Assembly: GCF_000428065.1 (NCBI RefSeq)
Contig: NZ_ATZF01000016.1
Coordinates: 24,251 to 88,250, forward strand
Reading direction: 5' to 3'
DNA length: 64,000 nucleotides
DNA from: Shimazuella kribbensis DSM 45090
GTDB taxonomy: Bacteria; Bacillota; Bacilli; Thermoactinomycetales; Thermoactinomycetaceae
The position numbers were made by a program, and so were the translations under genes. How positions within the stretch are numbered: position 1 is the stretch's first letter; every line of letters begins with the position of its first letter. Shown in pieces: positions 46,544 through 55,189 of the stretch. The notes under the pieces were generated by a model. It was not told the DNA's origin. It worked only from the letters and a program-made list of their open reading frames with translations, and ran no database searches.

Positions 46544-47167
46544 ATGCAAATTCCACAAAGTGGGCAAAGTGGTTTACAACAAAACATACAAAACGGACCT
46601 GTTACATACAATCACGGTGGTCATGAACTGAATGATGTTCATGAGATTCTTTCTGGCATGATAGGTGTTTTAGAGCACTACACATTGTATCGCCCCAACA
46701 TCAAAGATCAAGAACTGATGCAAATCCTCAACAATCAGTATCAATTTTTAACAGATGAGTACAATATGATCGTACAAGCATTCTCAACAGGTCAAGATCC
46801 AGCTCATGGTACGAGAAGATATCAAATGACTAATCAAAATAATGAATCAATCGTTTATGGTCTAAGACAAACACCTCCCAAACAACCAAAACAAGCAGGC
46901 GCAGCGATTAATGATGGCTGCTATGCTGGCTTTATGCTAGGTCATGTCAAGGGAATCGCTTCTCTAAAAGGAATGGCAGCTTCTGAAGTTACCAATCCAG
47001 TTGTTCGACGGGTAATAGCAGACAGTATCCCAAATAATATTGAGATGAGTTATGAGTTATTCCTATGGGCAAACAAAAATGGTTACTATCAAGTGGCTCA
47101 ATACGATGAACAAACAACAAATGCAATGGTTCATGCCTATGTACCAGCTACTCCAGTAACCCATTAA
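46544..47167 (+). CDS. CotF family spore coat protein
   Basis: 207 residues, hydrophilic. The N-terminal part is rich in Gln and Gly; residues about 30-85 (HELNDVHEILSGMIGVLEHY, LNNQYQFLTDEYNMIVQAF) form the first helical hairpin, and the C-terminal half (YAGFMLGHVKGIASLKGMAASEVTNPVVRRVIADSIPNNIEMSYELFLWANKNGYY) matches the ferritin-like CotF fold. Such proteins are deposited on the spore coat. The ATG at 46544 has GGAGGAATGG upstream. Divergent from the catalase gene; expected to be sporulation-controlled. Confidence 0.88.
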   Translation: MQIPQSGQSGLQQNIQNGPVTYNHGGHELNDVHEILSGMIGVLEHYTLYRPNIKDQELMQILNNQYQFLTDEYNMIVQAFSTGQDPAHGTRRYQMTNQNNESIVYGLRQTPPKQPKQAGAAINDGCYAGFMLGHVKGIASLKGMAASEVTNPVVRRVIADSIPNNIEMSYELFLWANKNGYYQVAQYDEQTTNAMVHAYVPATPVTH

Positions 47168-47171
47168 CACA

Positions 47172-47211
47172 AAAAACACCAACCTATCCTTGACGATAAG
47201 TTGGTGTTTTT
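47172..47211. terminator. Bidirectional terminator after the CotF-like gene
   Basis: AAAAACACCAAC / GTTGGTGTTTTT, between convergent genes. Confidence 0.85.
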
Positions 47212-47213
47212 GT

Positions 47214-47882
47214 TCAAAATGAAATACCAAATAATCCGGCAAAAGTTTGATATATCTTTGGACCTACTTGATGAAAGAGCGGAGAAATTACCCAATCACC
47301 AACAGGGGTAATCCACAAAACGACAAAAAGAATAAATCCATAATGTTCGTATTGCTGCATCTTCTCTTGCACACTTGGACTAACGAGATTCTCTACCATT
47401 CGATATCCATCTAGAGGAGGTAAAGGTAATAAGTTAAACAGAAACAAAACAATATTTAACCAGACAATCATTCCAATCAATTCAAAAATAATATCTTCGA
47501 TAATTGGATTACCCGCCAACAGACCAAGTACAAGAATGATCTTTAGTATACCAACAAAAACAAATGCTAAAATGATATTACTCACTGGACCAGCTAAGGA
47601 AACAAATATTCCTGCTGTTCTCGGATGGCGAAAATAAGAGCGATTCACTAGCACAGGTTTTGCCCATCCAAAACCGACTAAAAAAATAAACAGGGTACCC
47701 ACAGGATCTAAATGCTTAAGCGGATTCAACGTTAACCTGCCATCGTTTTTGGCAGTCGGATCACCAAAAATGTAAGCTACATAGGCATGTGCTAATTCAT
47801 GTACGGTAAATGCCAATAACAATGCCACTACTACATAAGGAATTTCTGCTAATGGGTATGCAAGAAAAGAAGAAAAATCCAA
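47214..47882 (-). CDS. Site-2 protease family membrane metallopeptidase (M50)
   Basis: 222 residues with about five hydrophobic segments. Zinc motif HELAHAYVAYIFGDPTAKNDGRLTLNP (HExxH at about residue 28) and the second motif LPLPPLDGYRMVENLV (about residue 152) identify the YwhC/Rip-like subclass without PDZ domain. Possible targets are membrane-bound regulators, but none is indicated by context. Lies 30 bases downstream of the MFS gene, so it may share its transcript. Confidence 0.93.
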   Translation of the reverse strand: MDFSSFLAYPLAEIPYVVVALLLAFTVHELAHAYVAYIFGDPTAKNDGRLTLNPLKHLDPVGTLFIFLVGFGWAKPVLVNRSYFRHPRTAGIFVSLAGPVSNIILAFVFVGILKIILVLGLLAGNPIIEDIIFELIGMIVWLNIVLFLFNLLPLPPLDGYRMVENLVSPSVQEKMQQYEHYGFILFVVLWITPVGDWVISPLFHQVGPKIYQTFAGLFGISF

Positions 47883-47912
47883 TTAACTCTCTCCTTCTTC
47901 AATTTTCCAATC

Positions 47913-49118
47913 TTATTTGGGCACCATTTCCTTTACGCTTTTATTTTGGGTTTGTGTGGCAAAAATATAAAATACGAAAGTAAACTGGACCATTATCGCA
48001 ATGATCGAAAAGGCAAGTAAACTTCCGCCCTTCTCAAAAAACATGCCTCCCAAAAAATTACCAAAGAAAAAGCCCAGATAAGAAATATTGGTTAAACCTA
48101 AATACGTGGATTGTAAAGGTCCACCAAGATCTGCAATTTTTTGGCGCCAAAGAGGAACAAAAGCAATCTCTCCTATTGTATAAAATAAAATGGCCACATA
48201 ATAGAGTGGAGTGGAGTGAAATACAAAACAGATCAGGGAGAGACTAAGAAATAAACACATCGTAAAAACAACAGTGAATGGTCTCCATTTCGAAACCAAA
48301 TTCATAATAGGAACAGCGAGTAAGACGACGAGAATAGAGTTCTCTAGATTTAAAAAAGCATACGTATGCATTTGATTTTGGTCGTTTAATGCAATGGGAA
48401 TGGTTGCGTCCAACTGAATATATCCTGTCATATAACAAATACCAGAAAACAAAAAAAGCAATAACACTCGGTCTTTGGATATGATTTGAATCACTTCTTT
48501 AATGGAAGGCTTTTCTTCATTTTCTTGTATTCGCTGCTTTTCTTTCTCCAGTTTTGCTAAAGGGACAAACCGATCGATTATCAAAAGGACTAAAAATACA
48601 AATCCGATATAGGTAAACCAGTCTTGTGTAACATACACACCCGTATACGCACCAACTGCTGTCCCGATAATCGCACCCCAATTTAAAATGATGTATTGAA
48701 ACCCATTTATTTTGCTTTGTTTTTCTTTTGATACAGATGCAAACATCCTCGATAAAATGACAACTTCTACTGTACTACGGCAAAATCCATTAACTAGAGA
48801 CAGCCCCATAAGAATCCAAAAAGATTGTGTTAATCCATATCCAAAAAAAGACAATGACCATAAAATAAGGATAACAGCATATACTTTTTTTGCTCCTAAT
48901 TTGTCTACCAAATACCCAACCATTGGTCCGCCAAATGCACCTAGAATCCATCCAATTCCTAATAACCATCCAACTTCTGTTTCTTCAAATCCTATCTTCC
49001 CAAGGTAAATAATTGATAATGGAAGCATCAAAAAAGTGATAAAACGAGTAAGAAAATTTACACCTGCTAGGTACCACACTCCTGTTGGGTAATCAGGAAA
49101 CCATTTTTTACGTTTCAT
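47913..49118 (-). CDS. MFS transporter coupled to the ATP-grasp ligase
   Basis: 401-residue major facilitator with 12 predicted helices. The loop 2-3 motif GYLVDKLGAKKVY (about residue 72) is the MFS A-motif. The ATG overlaps the stop codon of the upstream ATP-grasp gene (ATGA), so the two are translationally coupled. Pairing of an ATP-grasp dipeptide-ligase-like enzyme with an MFS exporter resembles bacD-bacE of the bacilysin cluster, suggesting export of the ligase product, but this is inference. Confidence 0.9.
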   Translation of the reverse strand: MKRKKWFPDYPTGVWYLAGVNFLTRFITFLMLPLSIIYLGKIGFEETEVGWLLGIGWILGAFGGPMVGYLVDKLGAKKVYAVILILWSLSFFGYGLTQSFWILMGLSLVNGFCRSTVEVVILSRMFASVSKEKQSKINGFQYIILNWGAIIGTAVGAYTGVYVTQDWFTYIGFVFLVLLIIDRFVPLAKLEKEKQRIQENEEKPSIKEVIQIISKDRVLLLFLFSGICYMTGYIQLDATIPIALNDQNQMHTYAFLNLENSILVVLLAVPIMNLVSKWRPFTVVFTMCLFLSLSLICFVFHSTPLYYVAILFYTIGEIAFVPLWRQKIADLGGPLQSTYLGLTNISYLGFFFGNFLGGMFFEKGGSLLAFSIIAIMVQFTFVFYIFATQTQNKSVKEMVPK

Positions 49119-50347
49119 TCTGCTTTCTCCCAAACACAGGTATCACGAAACCACTGGTTGGCTTCATAAAGACGATGTTTCAATTGTTTTTCTGACTCTG
49201 CTTCTACGATCATATAAGCAATGTGATGGGAACTATGAACAACACCATGAAATACAGTACCAAGTTGGCAACTCAAGTGATATCGAACGATCCAAGGAAA
49301 AGGCGCTTCCGTTGGTGCATATAGTAATTTTCCTTCCTTTGGAATAGGAACAACATGTCCCACTAGCTTCTTTTCTTTCACTTCAGGCAAAGAAGGTAAT
49401 GCTCCGCATGTAAATTGTGTGAATGCTTTAGTGATATGTAAATCATAAGCAACTTCTATCATTTCAATAATTCTTGCACCACCTGGGCGACTCGCTATTT
49501 CACAAAATACAAGACGATCATCCGCAGTATGAAAAAATTCAGCGTGGAAGATCATGCTATCTGGTGAACCAAGATCTTGTATGACTTTTTTTGTTTCTTG
49601 CACTAATCGCTTGCTCAACTCATTGTCCGAAGGTAATAAATGGCTTCCAGAAATGTCGTTTTGATCCAAGTAGATCAGTGAATTCTCTAAGTATTTAGAG
49701 GCCCTTATCAACACCAATTCATTGTTTTGAATATAGCCATCAACATGATACATCTCGCCTGCTATATATGTTTCGATCATGAGATTATTCGATGGTTGAG
49801 CATCGGAAAAATGAAACATGATCATCTTTTTTAAAAAAGATTCCAAATCGGATTCATTTTTTACTACCAATGTACCCATTGATCCACCGCCATCAGCAGG
49901 TTTGATAATCACTGGATAACCATGTTGCTCAATAAAATCCACTGCCTCCAACGGATAATTCATTTCCTGAAAATAAGGGAGTTCAATATTATTATTTTTC
50001 TGCAAAATGGATTTCATATGTATTTTATTTCGATAGCGAAGGGCATTCTCAAAAGACTGGCCCGAAATATCCAAGCTTTCACGAATCTTTGCTGCACGTA
50101 AAATATCAAATTCGTGTAATGCCAATACAGAATCATATTGGTATTTTTCGTATAACTGTTTCGCTCTTCGTTCCACTATACCGGACTCATAATTATCAAA
50201 GATCTCGAAATATAAAAATGGCTTGGATGTATACTCTTTGCCTACAGATGAACTGGTAAGAAAAATAACTTCTTCCGATACCTCTTCCAACCATTCTTTG
50301 TAAGGAAAAAACTCGTACGAATTTTGATTTAAAATAAGAATGCTCAT
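49115..50347 (-). CDS. ATP-grasp family ligase (BacD-like)
   Basis: 410 residues. Pre-ATP-grasp domain (about 1-110), then the ATP-grasp fold: RYRNKIHMKSIL, the lysine and glycine-rich loop VIIKPADGGGSMGTLVVKN (about residue 155), IETYIAGEMYHVDGYI (about residue 205) and metal-binding FCEIASRPGGARIIEM (about residue 293). This order fits the carboxylate-amine ligases that join amino acids (BacD, carnosine synthase-like). The ATG at 50347 has GGACAGGGAAG upstream; a 16-codon extension lacks one. First gene of a two- or three-gene operon with the MFS and M50 genes. Confidence 0.9.
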   Translation of the reverse strand: MSILILNQNSYEFFPYKEWLEEVSEEVIFLTSSSVGKEYTSKPFLYFEIFDNYESGIVERRAKQLYEKYQYDSVLALHEFDILRAAKIRESLDISGQSFENALRYRNKIHMKSILQKNNNIELPYFQEMNYPLEAVDFIEQHGYPVIIKPADGGGSMGTLVVKNESDLESFLKKMIMFHFSDAQPSNNLMIETYIAGEMYHVDGYIQNNELVLIRASKYLENSLIYLDQNDISGSHLLPSDNELSKRLVQETKKVIQDLGSPDSMIFHAEFFHTADDRLVFCEIASRPGGARIIEMIEVAYDLHITKAFTQFTCGALPSLPEVKEKKLVGHVVPIPKEGKLLYAPTEAPFPWIVRYHLSCQLGTVFHGVVHSSHHIAYMIVEAESEKQLKHRLYEANQWFRDTCVWEKAE

Positions 50348-50560
50348 CTGCTTCCCTGTCCTTTTCTGCTTAAAATATTTTGTATTTTGCTGCATTTTTT
50401 GTTATTTGAAATCAAGGAAAAGATATTAATAGTGCATGTTTCTATATATTAGAAATAAAATATTTCCTTGTCAATTACAAATATAAGAAGATTATCCCAA
50501 CCATAATAATTTTGCAATTCAAATATAATCAATCTGATTGTTCGCTGCTTTTAGCAAAAT

Positions 50561-50590
50561 AAAAAAACGACAGCTATTAAGCTGCCGTTT
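50561..50590 (-). terminator. Terminator of the recG operon
   Basis: AAACGGCAGCT / AGCTGTCGTTT on the minus strand followed by a T-run. Confidence 0.85.
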
Positions 50591-50603
50591 CTCCATAGGA
50601 ACT

Positions 50604-52646
50604 TCAATCTAAAATCGATTCCACACGATGCATCGGAGATAATAATGCTTCATATTCCAAAGGTGTGATGGTTTCCTTTGTCTGAATAATTTCTTTCGCG
50701 TCTTCACGAGCGATCTCTAAGATATGTTGATCACGAGTGAGATCCGCCAATCGAAACTCAGGAAGTCCACTTTGTTTTACACCTAAAAAATCTCCAGGGC
50801 CTCTCATTTGCAAATCTCGTTCGGAGATAACAAATCCATCTGTTGTCTCTGTCATGATCTCCATACGTTCTTTTCCAGTTTCTGATTTCGGGTTGGCAAC
50901 CAATACACAAGTAGATGCACCTCCACCGCGTCCAACTCTACCTCTTAACTGATGCAATTGAGCTAATCCAAAACGATCTGCGTCATAGATCACCATAACC
51001 GTTGCATTGGGAACATTTACACCAACCTCGATCACGGTTGTCGAAATCAGCACCTGTACCTCATTTTGTTCATACAAACTCATAATTTCTTCTTTTTCTA
51101 TGGAACTCATTCTTCCATGTAACAAGCCTACACGAATAGGAGATAAAGCCATGGTAACTTGTTCAAAAAGCTCAACTGCGTTTGCTAAATCTAACTTTTC
51201 CGATTCCTCAATAAGTGGGCAAATAATATACGCTTGCCTTCCTGCTTGACATTCTTTGCTCACAAAACCGAGAATTCTCTCCCATGATTCTTTTTTCACC
51301 CAGTAAGTAGTAATTGGCTCTCGTCCAGCAGGCATTTCATCAATAATGGAGACATCCATTTCACCGTATACGGATATAGCCAAAGTACGAGGAATCGGAG
51401 TAGCAGTCATCATCAGTACATCAGGGGCTTCTCCTTTTTCACGCAGGGATGCACGCTGTTTTACACCAAAACGATGTTGTTCGTCCGTGATTACCAATCC
51501 TAAATTTCGATAGATCACTTTTTCTTGTATCAAAGCATGAGTACCTACCACTACATCCGCTAACCCCATCTGGATCTGCCCTAACACTTCTCTTCGATTG
51601 GCTGCGGTCATATTTCCTGTTAAAGTGACTACTTGTAAACCCAATGCACCTAATAAAGACTGCAAGGAAGTAGCGTGTTGGTCTGCTAAAATTTCCGTTG
51701 GAACCATCAACGCACCTTGATAACCGGAAAGATAATTGGCATACAATGCAAGCGCTGCTACTACTGTCTTACCAGAACCTACATCCCCTTGCAGCAAACG
51801 ATTCATTTGATAAGGTGCTTCCAAATCGCTGCAAATCTCATCTACCACTCTTTGCTGTGCACCAGTTAGGGGAAAAGCTAAACTTTTGATCATATTTTGT
51901 AAAGCCATTTTGGGTATTTTCCTTGTGATCCCTTTTGTTTCTCGACGGTCTTGTAGTCTTGACCACAGAAGGCGAAATTCGTAAAGAAACAACTCTTCAT
52001 AAACAATCGTCCTTCGTGCTTGATGCCCGTCTTGCATATTTTTAGGAAAATGCAGCAAATACATTGCTTTTGCTCGTGAAATCAAACGATATTTTGTTCG
52101 TAATGTGGCAGGTAAAACTTCCTCTATTTGATTTCCATACTCTTTAAAACCTTCCATGATCAGTTTTCTTAGCCACGCCACACGTATCTTACTTGTTACC
52201 GAATAGATAGGTTCTAATTGATCATGATGGGCTTCTTGCTCTTTTTGGCTGAGAAATGTGCGATCACCAGTAATCTGTAGTTTTTCACGATCCCATTTCC
52301 CTGTGACCATGATAGTTGATCCATAGATGAGCTTAGCTTTTAAAAAATGTTGATTAAACCAAACTACGGTGATTGGTATACCATCCACTTCTAATTTAAT
52401 CGACAACCGAGACTGCTTTTTGCCATACCAACGCATACTGGGAGTTCCAGCTATCGTCCCTTTAAAAGTAACTCGCTGTTCATGTGGTGCATCAACAGGA
52501 GGAACAATTTGATAATCATCATAGCGAAAAGGATAATACGTGAGTAGATCATGGATACTTTTAATTCCTAACTCGGCTAAATGAGTTGCCCTCTCAGGTC
52601 CCACTCCAGGCAGTACCGTCACTGGGATTTGAGTAAGTTTTGTCAT
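50604..52646 (-). CDS. recG: ATP-dependent DNA helicase RecG
   Basis: Branch-migration helicase that remodels stalled replication forks. 680 residues: wedge/OB domain (about 1-170, starting LPGVGPERATHLAELGI), helicase motif I LLQGDVGSGKTVVAAL (about residue 285), motif II DEQHRFGVKQR, motif III MMTATPIPRTLA, and C-terminal motifs ISTTVIEVGVNVPNATVMVI and QLHQLRGRVGRG. Start directly follows the sdaAA stop. Confidence 0.98.
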   Translation of the reverse strand: MTKLTQIPVTVLPGVGPERATHLAELGIKSIHDLLTYYPFRYDDYQIVPPVDAPHEQRVTFKGTIAGTPSMRWYGKKQSRLSIKLEVDGIPITVVWFNQHFLKAKLIYGSTIMVTGKWDREKLQITGDRTFLSQKEQEAHHDQLEPIYSVTSKIRVAWLRKLIMEGFKEYGNQIEEVLPATLRTKYRLISRAKAMYLLHFPKNMQDGHQARRTIVYEELFLYEFRLLWSRLQDRRETKGITRKIPKMALQNMIKSLAFPLTGAQQRVVDEICSDLEAPYQMNRLLQGDVGSGKTVVAALALYANYLSGYQGALMVPTEILADQHATSLQSLLGALGLQVVTLTGNMTAANRREVLGQIQMGLADVVVGTHALIQEKVIYRNLGLVITDEQHRFGVKQRASLREKGEAPDVLMMTATPIPRTLAISVYGEMDVSIIDEMPAGREPITTYWVKKESWERILGFVSKECQAGRQAYIICPLIEESEKLDLANAVELFEQVTMALSPIRVGLLHGRMSSIEKEEIMSLYEQNEVQVLISTTVIEVGVNVPNATVMVIYDADRFGLAQLHQLRGRVGRGGGASTCVLVANPKSETGKERMEIMTETTDGFVISERDLQMRGPGDFLGVKQSGLPEFRLADLTRDQHILEIAREDAKEIIQTKETITPLEYEALLSPMHRVESILD

Positions 52647-53537
52647 TTATGATTCCTTTGTATTATGAAAAATTTGCCTTTCTAACGCTCGTCCAGTAGG
52701 AGTAGCTGCTAATCCACCAAGTGCTGTTTCACGCAGAGAAACTGGCATTTCTTGGCCGATCTTATACATTGCACTAATGACTTCATCTGTAGGAATAATA
52801 CTCTTTACACCCGCCAAAGCTAAATCAGCGGCAACCATTGCAATAGCTGCACCCATCGCATTTCTTTTTACACATGGTGCTTCAACTAATCCCGCAATCG
52901 GATCACACACAAGCCCAAGCATATTTTTCAATGCAATGGCAACTGCTTCAGCTGCTTGTGATGGTGTGCCTCCTGCCATTTCGACTACAGCCGCTGCCGC
53001 CATCGCTGTTGCACTCCCGACTTCTGCTTGGCATCCACCTGTAGCTCCTGAAATGCAAGCATTATTAGCAATGCAGTACCCTATTGCCCCAGAAACAAAA
53101 AGCCCTGCGATCATCGCATCCCGATCAAGCTGAAACTTTTTGGCTGTTGTATGAATGGTACCAGGCAAGATACCACATGCACCAGCAGTTGGAGTTGCCA
53201 CAATAATCCCCATTGCAGCATTTACTTCAGAAACAGCCGTAGCACTTGCCACGGCTTCCAAAACAGTCTCACCAGAAAGTAGAATAGGTGCTGTTTCTTT
53301 GTACTTTTGAATACGCTTTGCATCGCCACCCGACAGACCACTAGATGAACGCTCCTCTTGTGACAAACCTTTTTCGATGGCTTGTCCCATCACATCCAAA
53401 TTTCTCCCCATCTCTTGCCAAATTTCCTCACGAGATCGATTCATGACTTCCATTTCTTGTCTTACCATCACTTCGGAAATTTTTAGACCTTCCATTTCTG
53501 CTATTTCCACTAATTCTGCAACGCTTCGAAAATTCAT
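52647..53537 (-). CDS. sdaAA: L-serine dehydratase, alpha subunit
   Basis: Iron-sulfur enzyme subunit that deaminates L-serine to pyruvate. About 296 residues. Cluster-ligand cysteines are visible in CGILPGT, NNACISGATGGCQAEVGSATAMAAA and GLVCDPIAGLVEAPCVKRNA. The ATG at 53537 begins MNFRSVAELVEIAE like its relatives; an ATG seven codons upstream overlaps the AGAGGAG ribosome binding site. Partner sdaAB lies just upstream. Confidence 0.96.
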   Translation of the reverse strand: MNFRSVAELVEIAEMEGLKISEVMVRQEMEVMNRSREEIWQEMGRNLDVMGQAIEKGLSQEERSSSGLSGGDAKRIQKYKETAPILLSGETVLEAVASATAVSEVNAAMGIIVATPTAGACGILPGTIHTTAKKFQLDRDAMIAGLFVSGAIGYCIANNACISGATGGCQAEVGSATAMAAAAVVEMAGGTPSQAAEAVAIALKNMLGLVCDPIAGLVEAPCVKRNAMGAAIAMVAADLALAGVKSIIPTDEVISAMYKIGQEMPVSLRETALGGLAATPTGRALERQIFHNTKES

Positions 53538-53610
53538 AGGTCTGTCTACTCCTCTCAAAAAGAAAACTTGGGATAGATGAGCGATTTTGTAGTTGTATCG
53601 ATCAAGTAGA

Positions 53611-53633
53611 AACCACCGACATATGCGGTGGTT
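53611..53633. terminator. Hairpin between sdaAB and sdaAA
   Basis: AACCACCG / CGGTGGTT with a 7-base loop, overlapping the sdaAB stop codon. No clear T-tract; possible attenuator. Confidence 0.5.
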
Positions 53634-54294
53634 AATTATTGAGTAACGTTACAGCATACATACCGGATTTTTGGCGGATTTCTTGCAATAGCTCTTCTGA
53701 AAGAGATTGATCTGTCTCAATCGACATCAAAGCTTCTAATCCTTTTTCCTTCCGAGCTACTTGCATGTATCCGATATTGATCTGATGTTTTGCTAAGATC
53801 GTCGCAACATCGGCAACTGCGCCAAACTGGTCTTTATGGAGAACCAAAAGGGTTGGAGCATTTCCTGACAGTTTTAACTCGAATCCATTTAGTTCTACGA
53901 TTTCTACTTTGCCACCACCAATAGAAATACCAACCACTTCTAACTTTCCACGCTCATCAGAGAGATGAATACGAGCTGTATTTGGATGTTCTGTCCTCTC
54001 TTCCGATTCGACAAATCGAACGTGTATTCCTGCTTCAGCCGCCATTTTTAATGATTGGGGCATACGCTCATCATAGGTGTCAAAATCTAACAAACCTCCG
54101 ACGAGTGCAATATCAGTACCATGTCCTCGATATGTTTTAGCAAACGAACCATACAATGTAATCATAATCTGTTTGGGAATACGACCAAATATGGTTCTGG
54201 CTGTTCTACCTATTCTGGCAGCACCAGCTGTATGTGAACTAGAAGGACCAATCATGACGGGACCAATAATATCAAATACCGTTCGATATTTCAT
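53632..54294 (-). CDS. sdaAB: L-serine dehydratase, beta subunit
   Basis: 220 residues. N-terminal serine dehydratase beta domain (FDIIGPVMIGPSSSHTAGAARIG, about residues 8-30; HGTDIALVGGLL) and a C-terminal ACT domain (about 145-218) that senses serine. Begins four bases after degV, on the same transcript. Works with sdaAA. Confidence 0.97.
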   Translation of the reverse strand: MKYRTVFDIIGPVMIGPSSSHTAGAARIGRTARTIFGRIPKQIMITLYGSFAKTYRGHGTDIALVGGLLDFDTYDERMPQSLKMAAEAGIHVRFVESEERTEHPNTARIHLSDERGKLEVVGISIGGGKVEIVELNGFELKLSGNAPTLLVLHKDQFGAVADVATILAKHQINIGYMQVARKEKGLEALMSIETDQSLSEELLQEIRQKSGMYAVTLLNN

Positions 54295-54298
54295 AGGA

Positions 54299-55171
54299 TC
54301 ATTCTTCCTTTAACGGGACTAGGATAAATGCTAACGTAGCAGGGCCGGTATGCGTACCAACAACAGGACCGATAGAAGTAATGACTTTATCATGCAAGTC
54401 ATACTCTTCTTGGCTCTCCAGCACTTCCATCCACCTTGCTGCCTCATCTGATGCATCGGAATGAATGACAGTAGCAGATAGGGAGCCAGCAGGAATTTTT
54501 TCATTGGTAAGCTCCAAGATTCGCCCAAATGCTTTATTTTTCCCTCTTACTTTTTCTACTGCGTAAATTTCCCCATCTTTGCTGATCGAAAGAATTGGTT
54601 TTATATTCAAGAGTGATCCTACCACAGCAGCGGCTTTTCCAATACGGCCCCCTCTCTTCATATATTCCAATGTATCCACTAAGAAATAAATTTGTTGATT
54701 TTCAATATAATACTCCGCAATTTCAAGACATTCTCCCATACTCTTTCCTGCTAATGCTGCTCTCGCTACAGCAACTACTACTACCCCGATACCGTAAGAA
54801 GCGGATTTGGAATCGATCACGGTAAGTTTTACATCCGACTCCTCTTCTAACATCCCTTTTGCTAAAACAGCAGACTGGTATGTTCCGCTCAGTGCAGAAG
54901 AAAGATGAATGGAGATAATCTCTTCTGCGCCTTCTTCCAAGGCCTTCTTATAAGCATCGCAAAAATCCATAGGAGAAGGTTGAGATGTAGTAGGAAGTTT
55001 CTCTGCTACCTCTAATCGTTTATAAAACTCTTCAGGAGTGAGTGTCACTCCATCTAGATAAGATTGATTATCCAAATGTACTTTCAGAGGAATCACTTTG
55101 ATATTCAATTCTTGTTGAAGTTCTTTTGGAATATCGGCAGTACTATCTGTAAACACATGAATACGAGCCAA
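54299..55171 (-). CDS. DegV family fatty-acid-binding protein
   Basis: 290-residue DegV/FakB family protein. N-terminal FTDSTADIPKEL (about residues 7-18), the fatty-acid-contacting TSQPSPMDF (about residue 61), SSALSGTYQSA and the C-terminal IGPVVGTHTGPATLAFILV. FakB proteins present exogenous fatty acids to the kinase FakA, whose gene lies immediately upstream here, so it is a good FakB candidate. Starts at TTG with AAGGGGGAA upstream. Confidence 0.93.
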   Translation of the reverse strand: MARIHVFTDSTADIPKELQQELNIKVIPLKVHLDNQSYLDGVTLTPEEFYKRLEVAEKLPTTSQPSPMDFCDAYKKALEEGAEEIISIHLSSALSGTYQSAVLAKGMLEEESDVKLTVIDSKSASYGIGVVVVAVARAALAGKSMGECLEIAEYYIENQQIYFLVDTLEYMKRGGRIGKAAAVVGSLLNIKPILSISKDGEIYAVEKVRGKNKAFGRILELTNEKIPAGSLSATVIHSDASDEAARWMEVLESQEEYDLHDKVITSIGPVVGTHTGPATLAFILVPLKEE

Positions 55172-55189
55172 ATTACGTTCCCCCTTCTC

